From Fimbriimonadaceae bacterium (lineage in GTDB: Bacteria > Armatimonadota > Fimbriimonadia > Fimbriimonadales > Fimbriimonadaceae), in the NCBI GenBank assembly GCA_023957775.1, contig JAMLGR010000001.1:275272-339271 (forward strand): a stretch of DNA of 64,000 nucleotides, given 5' to 3'. Positions 61,598 to 64,000 of this stretch are shown here, piece by piece. The notes beneath the pieces are model-generated. The model was not told the DNA's origin. It searched no databases and saw only the letters and a list, made by a program, of their open reading frames with translations. Every line of letters begins with the position of its first letter. Position 1 is the first letter of the stretch. Made by a program: the position numbers and the translations under genes.

Positions 61598-61630
61598 ACG
61601 ACAGACGACCAACGACAAACGCCAAACGCC
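61598..61630. repeat. Heptamer tandem repeat, ACGACAA type, about 5 units
   Basis: Units ACGACAG, ACGACCA, ACGACAA, ACGCCAA, ACGCC. It adjoins the CGGGAAT array (3 bp apart). It is the reverse-complement relative of the GTCGTTG array at 44831. The rest of the gap to recJ has a possible -10 TACACT near 61676-61681. Confidence 0.8.
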
Positions 61631-61702
61631 CCCCGTCGCCCGTCCTTTCCCACAGGGCGCTCTTGCGGGCTTCCGCTACACTGAACGCGCCCCCCAACCG
61701 CC

Positions 61703-63433
61703 ATGCAGATTCCCGCCACCGCCACCCATTGGAGCATCCCCACGCGCGACCGGATTCGCGAAGGGGAGTTGGCGCGGGCGCTCGACGTGCCCGAGCTGAT
61801 CGCCTGCCTGCTCATCAACCGCGGGATCACCGAACCCGACCAGGCGCAGCATTACCTGAACCCCAGCCTTGACGACCTGGGCGATCCGTCCCTGCTGCCC
61901 GACTACACCGAGGCGTCCCGCATCCTGCTGGACGCGCGGGAGCGGAAGACCCGCGTGTTCGTCCACGGCGACTACGACGTGGACGGCGTGAGCAGCGCCG
62001 CGATCTTCGACCGGTTCCTCAAAAAGGTCGGGTTCAACGTCCACACGCACGTCCCGCACCGCATGAAGGAGGGCTACGGCATCCACAGCAGTGCCGTCGA
62101 GGCGGCCAAAGCCATGGGCGCGGACGTGTTCCTCACGTGCGACTGCGGCATCTCCGCCTTCGACCAGATCGCGGCGGCCCGGGAAGCGGGCATGCGCGTG
62201 GTCGTGACCGACCACCACTCGATCGGCGAAACGATGCCCCAGGCGCACGCCCTGATCAACCCGCACCGCCCGGACTCCCAATACCCGTTCACAGAGCTGT
62301 CCGGCGCCGGGGTCGTGTTCCGCTTCTGCGAAGGGCTGACTCGAGAGCTGGGGCTTCCCGTGGACAAGTACCGCAACGCGTTTCTCGACCTCGCGGCGCT
62401 CGGCACGGTCGCAGACGTGATGCCGCTGGAGGGTGAGAACAGGATTCTCGCCCGCCACGGTCTGACCGCCTTGGCGGCCACCAAGAAGATCGGGTTGAGG
62501 GCGCTTTTGCGGGAGTCCGGGGTGGAGCTGAAGGCTAGCAAGGGGCTGCGCGCCTACCACATCGGCTACGTGCTCGGCCCACGCCTCAACGCCGCGGGCC
62601 GCATCGACGACGCCGCGATCTCCCTCAAGCTGCTGCTCTCCCGCGACGAGCAAGAGGCCACGCAGCTTGCACGCCAAATCGAGCAGATCAACGAGCAGCG
62701 CCGGGCCGAACAGATGCGGATCCTCGACGAGGCCTCGCAGATGGTGCTCGAGACCGGGGCCAACGACCGTTACGTGATCGTGGTCGCGAGCGAGGGCTGG
62801 CACGCGGGGGTCATCGGCATCGTCGCGGGTCGGCTGGTAGAGCAGTTCCGGCGGCCCGCGTTCGTGGGTTCGATCGACCCCGACACGGGCAAGGTGAAGG
62901 GCTCCGCCCGCACGATTCCGTCGTTCCACCTCTACCACGCCCTGCAGGCGCACACGCACCTGATGGACGGCGGCGGCCACGCGATGGCCGCGGGCTTCTC
63001 CGCGGAGTCGGGCCGCATCGCCGAGATCGCGGACGCGCTCGATACCTACGCCCGCGGCATCCTCACGGAGGAGGACTTTGCGATCACGAGGCGCGTCGAC
63101 GCCGCGGTGGACCCAGAGGAGATCACCCCCGCGTTCGTCGCCGCGCTCAATGCGCTGGAGCCGTTCGGCGACTCGAATCCGGAGCCTGTGTTCGTCGCCA
63201 GGGATATGTCGTTCGCCCAAATCACACCCACGCGCAAGCCGGAGCACGTGCAGGTCACGCTTCGGCGCCAGGATGGGCCCGTGGTCCAGGCCATGGGTTT
63301 CGGCATGGGCGCGCGCCTGGCCGAGGTGCAGGCGGGCGCTCGTGTCGACGTGATGTTCCAGCCCGAACTCGATGAGTATCGGGGCGTCACGCGGCTGAAG
63401 TGGATCTTGAAGGACTACGAGCTCTTCGGCTAG
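61703..63433 (+). CDS. recJ: Single-stranded-DNA-specific exonuclease RecJ
   Basis: 5'-3' exonuclease of recombination and repair, DHH family. Metal-binding motifs are VHGDYDVDGVSSAA (about 91-104), CDCGIS, VTDHHS and a late GGGHAMAAGFS (DHHA1), with WHAGVIGIVAGRL also present. 576 aa, about the usual core length. A signal upstream is weak. The CTAG at its end is shared with the convergent unknown gene. Confidence 0.95.
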   Translation: MQIPATATHWSIPTRDRIREGELARALDVPELIACLLINRGITEPDQAQHYLNPSLDDLGDPSLLPDYTEASRILLDARERKTRVFVHGDYDVDGVSSAAIFDRFLKKVGFNVHTHVPHRMKEGYGIHSSAVEAAKAMGADVFLTCDCGISAFDQIAAAREAGMRVVVTDHHSIGETMPQAHALINPHRPDSQYPFTELSGAGVVFRFCEGLTRELGLPVDKYRNAFLDLAALGTVADVMPLEGENRILARHGLTALAATKKIGLRALLRESGVELKASKGLRAYHIGYVLGPRLNAAGRIDDAAISLKLLLSRDEQEATQLARQIEQINEQRRAEQMRILDEASQMVLETGANDRYVIVVASEGWHAGVIGIVAGRLVEQFRRPAFVGSIDPDTGKVKGSARTIPSFHLYHALQAHTHLMDGGGHAMAAGFSAESGRIAEIADALDTYARGILTEEDFAITRRVDAAVDPEEITPAFVAALNALEPFGDSNPEPVFVARDMSFAQITPTRKPEHVQVTLRRQDGPVVQAMGFGMGARLAEVQAGARVDVMFQPELDEYRGVTRLKWILKDYELFG

Positions 63434-63978
63434 CGTCGGAACCGCCAAGCCGATTCCTTTGGCATTTCAGTGACGAGCGCCCGCTTTACCAAGTCGAACG
63501 ACCGATTCTGGTCGTTCCAGTGATAGGTTCGCTCGACCCAAACGTCGTGCCCAGTGCGAATCGACTCATCAATGCCTTCGTGGCGCGGGAAGGCCCGGAC
63601 CGTTCCCGTTTTTTCGAACCCTTCAACGGTGCCGTTCTCGAACTTCCCCACCATCACGAGCCGCGGCGGGTCGTTTTCGATGAGCGCGAAACGCCGTGCG
63701 CAGCCGGTACCCCAGCAAGACCAGAAATTCAGGAACGCCCGGCCGTGGTGCCTCACGATCCGTGCGGGATCTTCGGTATCTACGTAGGGGTTGTCGAGTT
63801 CGATTCGCGCGAGCCGCCGTCCACTTCGGGACCACTCGATATCGACGAGCAGGTCTCGGGAGGGCATCCTCGCCCACGAAAGGAGGTCACCGGCGACCAG
63901 GACGCCCGCGACCGGGCCGCGGAGCAGTGTTCCGCCCAGGTCCGGAAAGGCGAAGAGCCAGATCGCGATCGCAAGCAC
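63430..63978 (-). CDS. Hypothetical protein with N-terminal membrane anchor
   Basis: A 182-aa protein, complete in the window: an in-frame TAG lies just upstream of the GTG at 63978, and TAGTAT lies 6 bp before it. The N-terminal 25 or so residues are hydrophobic (MLAIAIWLFAFPDLGGTLLRGPVAGVL...), then a soluble beta-rich part with DIEWSRSGRRLARIELDNPYV and FLNFWSCWGTGCARRFALIEND. Function unknown. Confidence 0.6.
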   Translation of the reverse strand: MLAIAIWLFAFPDLGGTLLRGPVAGVLVAGDLLSWARMPSRDLLVDIEWSRSGRRLARIELDNPYVDTEDPARIVRHHGRAFLNFWSCWGTGCARRFALIENDPPRLVMVGKFENGTVEGFEKTGTVRAFPRHEGIDESIRTGHDVWVERTYHWNDQNRSFDLVKRALVTEMPKESAWRFRR

Positions 63979-64000
63979 AGTCAGATACTACAGCGAAGGG

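Overview
The window is about 64 kb of GC-rich bacterial chromosome with very dense coding. The best guess is Armatimonadota, probably class Fimbriimonadia. The prepilin at 36164 has the [37 protein letters not shown]-terminus that is so common in that phylum. Several PilT-type ATPases, an envelope with porin-like and O-antigen-type genes, Hfq, and frequent GTG/TTG starts fit as well. No 16S rRNA or marker phylogeny is available here, so the assignment is an inference.

Layout. 1-10 kb: a secreted protein cut by the window edge, smc, a flavin reductase-like gene, then on the plus strand a coiled-coil secreted protein, a DUF2961/GH172 protein, a Taq-type carboxypeptidase, pyrE, a NIF3-family gene and, opposite, tRNA-Glu. 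10-24 kb is envelope biology: a LysM/SH3/NlpC-P60 hydrolase, two family-2 glycosyltransferases with an O-antigen-ligase-like protein, PBP2 and PBP1A, an ECF sigma / anti-sigma / RseB-like set, a small beta-barrel, an M20 peptidase and LemA. 24-36 kb is mostly housekeeping: apt, miaA-hfq-dapF, PilZ, smpB, an orphan ABC-2 permease, leuS, a TPR protein, an M16 pair and an SDR.

36-45 kb holds the most unusual material. A canonical TPP riboswitch sits directly in front of a prepilin gene, with no thiamine gene behind it. A histidine operon (hisI-G-D-B-HF-A, minus strand) follows. It is preceded by a His-rich leader peptide and an attenuator-type terminator. In it, hisH and hisF are one continuous reading frame whose linker is written by a 7-bp tandem repeat. 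A second, 98-bp array of another 7-bp repeat is inserted in frame beside the catalytic Asp of the HisF domain.

45-64 kb: DinB-like and DUF4230-like proteins, transketolase, large secreted proteins of unknown function, an SLBB polysaccharide-export protein coupled to a VanX-like dipeptidase, three PilT-type ATPases in tandem, greA, a PadR regulator, secE-nusG, recJ and a small unknown gene.

Two themes cut across the window. Seven arrays of degenerate heptamer repeats lie next to or inside genes, resembling the STRR repeats known from cyanobacteria. Many genes also have a TAnnnT-like -10 box only 5-10 bp before the start codon, with no Shine-Dalgarno, which suggests leaderless transcripts. No CRISPR array, insertion sequence, prophage or rRNA was seen, and no gap without a feature exceeds about 300 bp.
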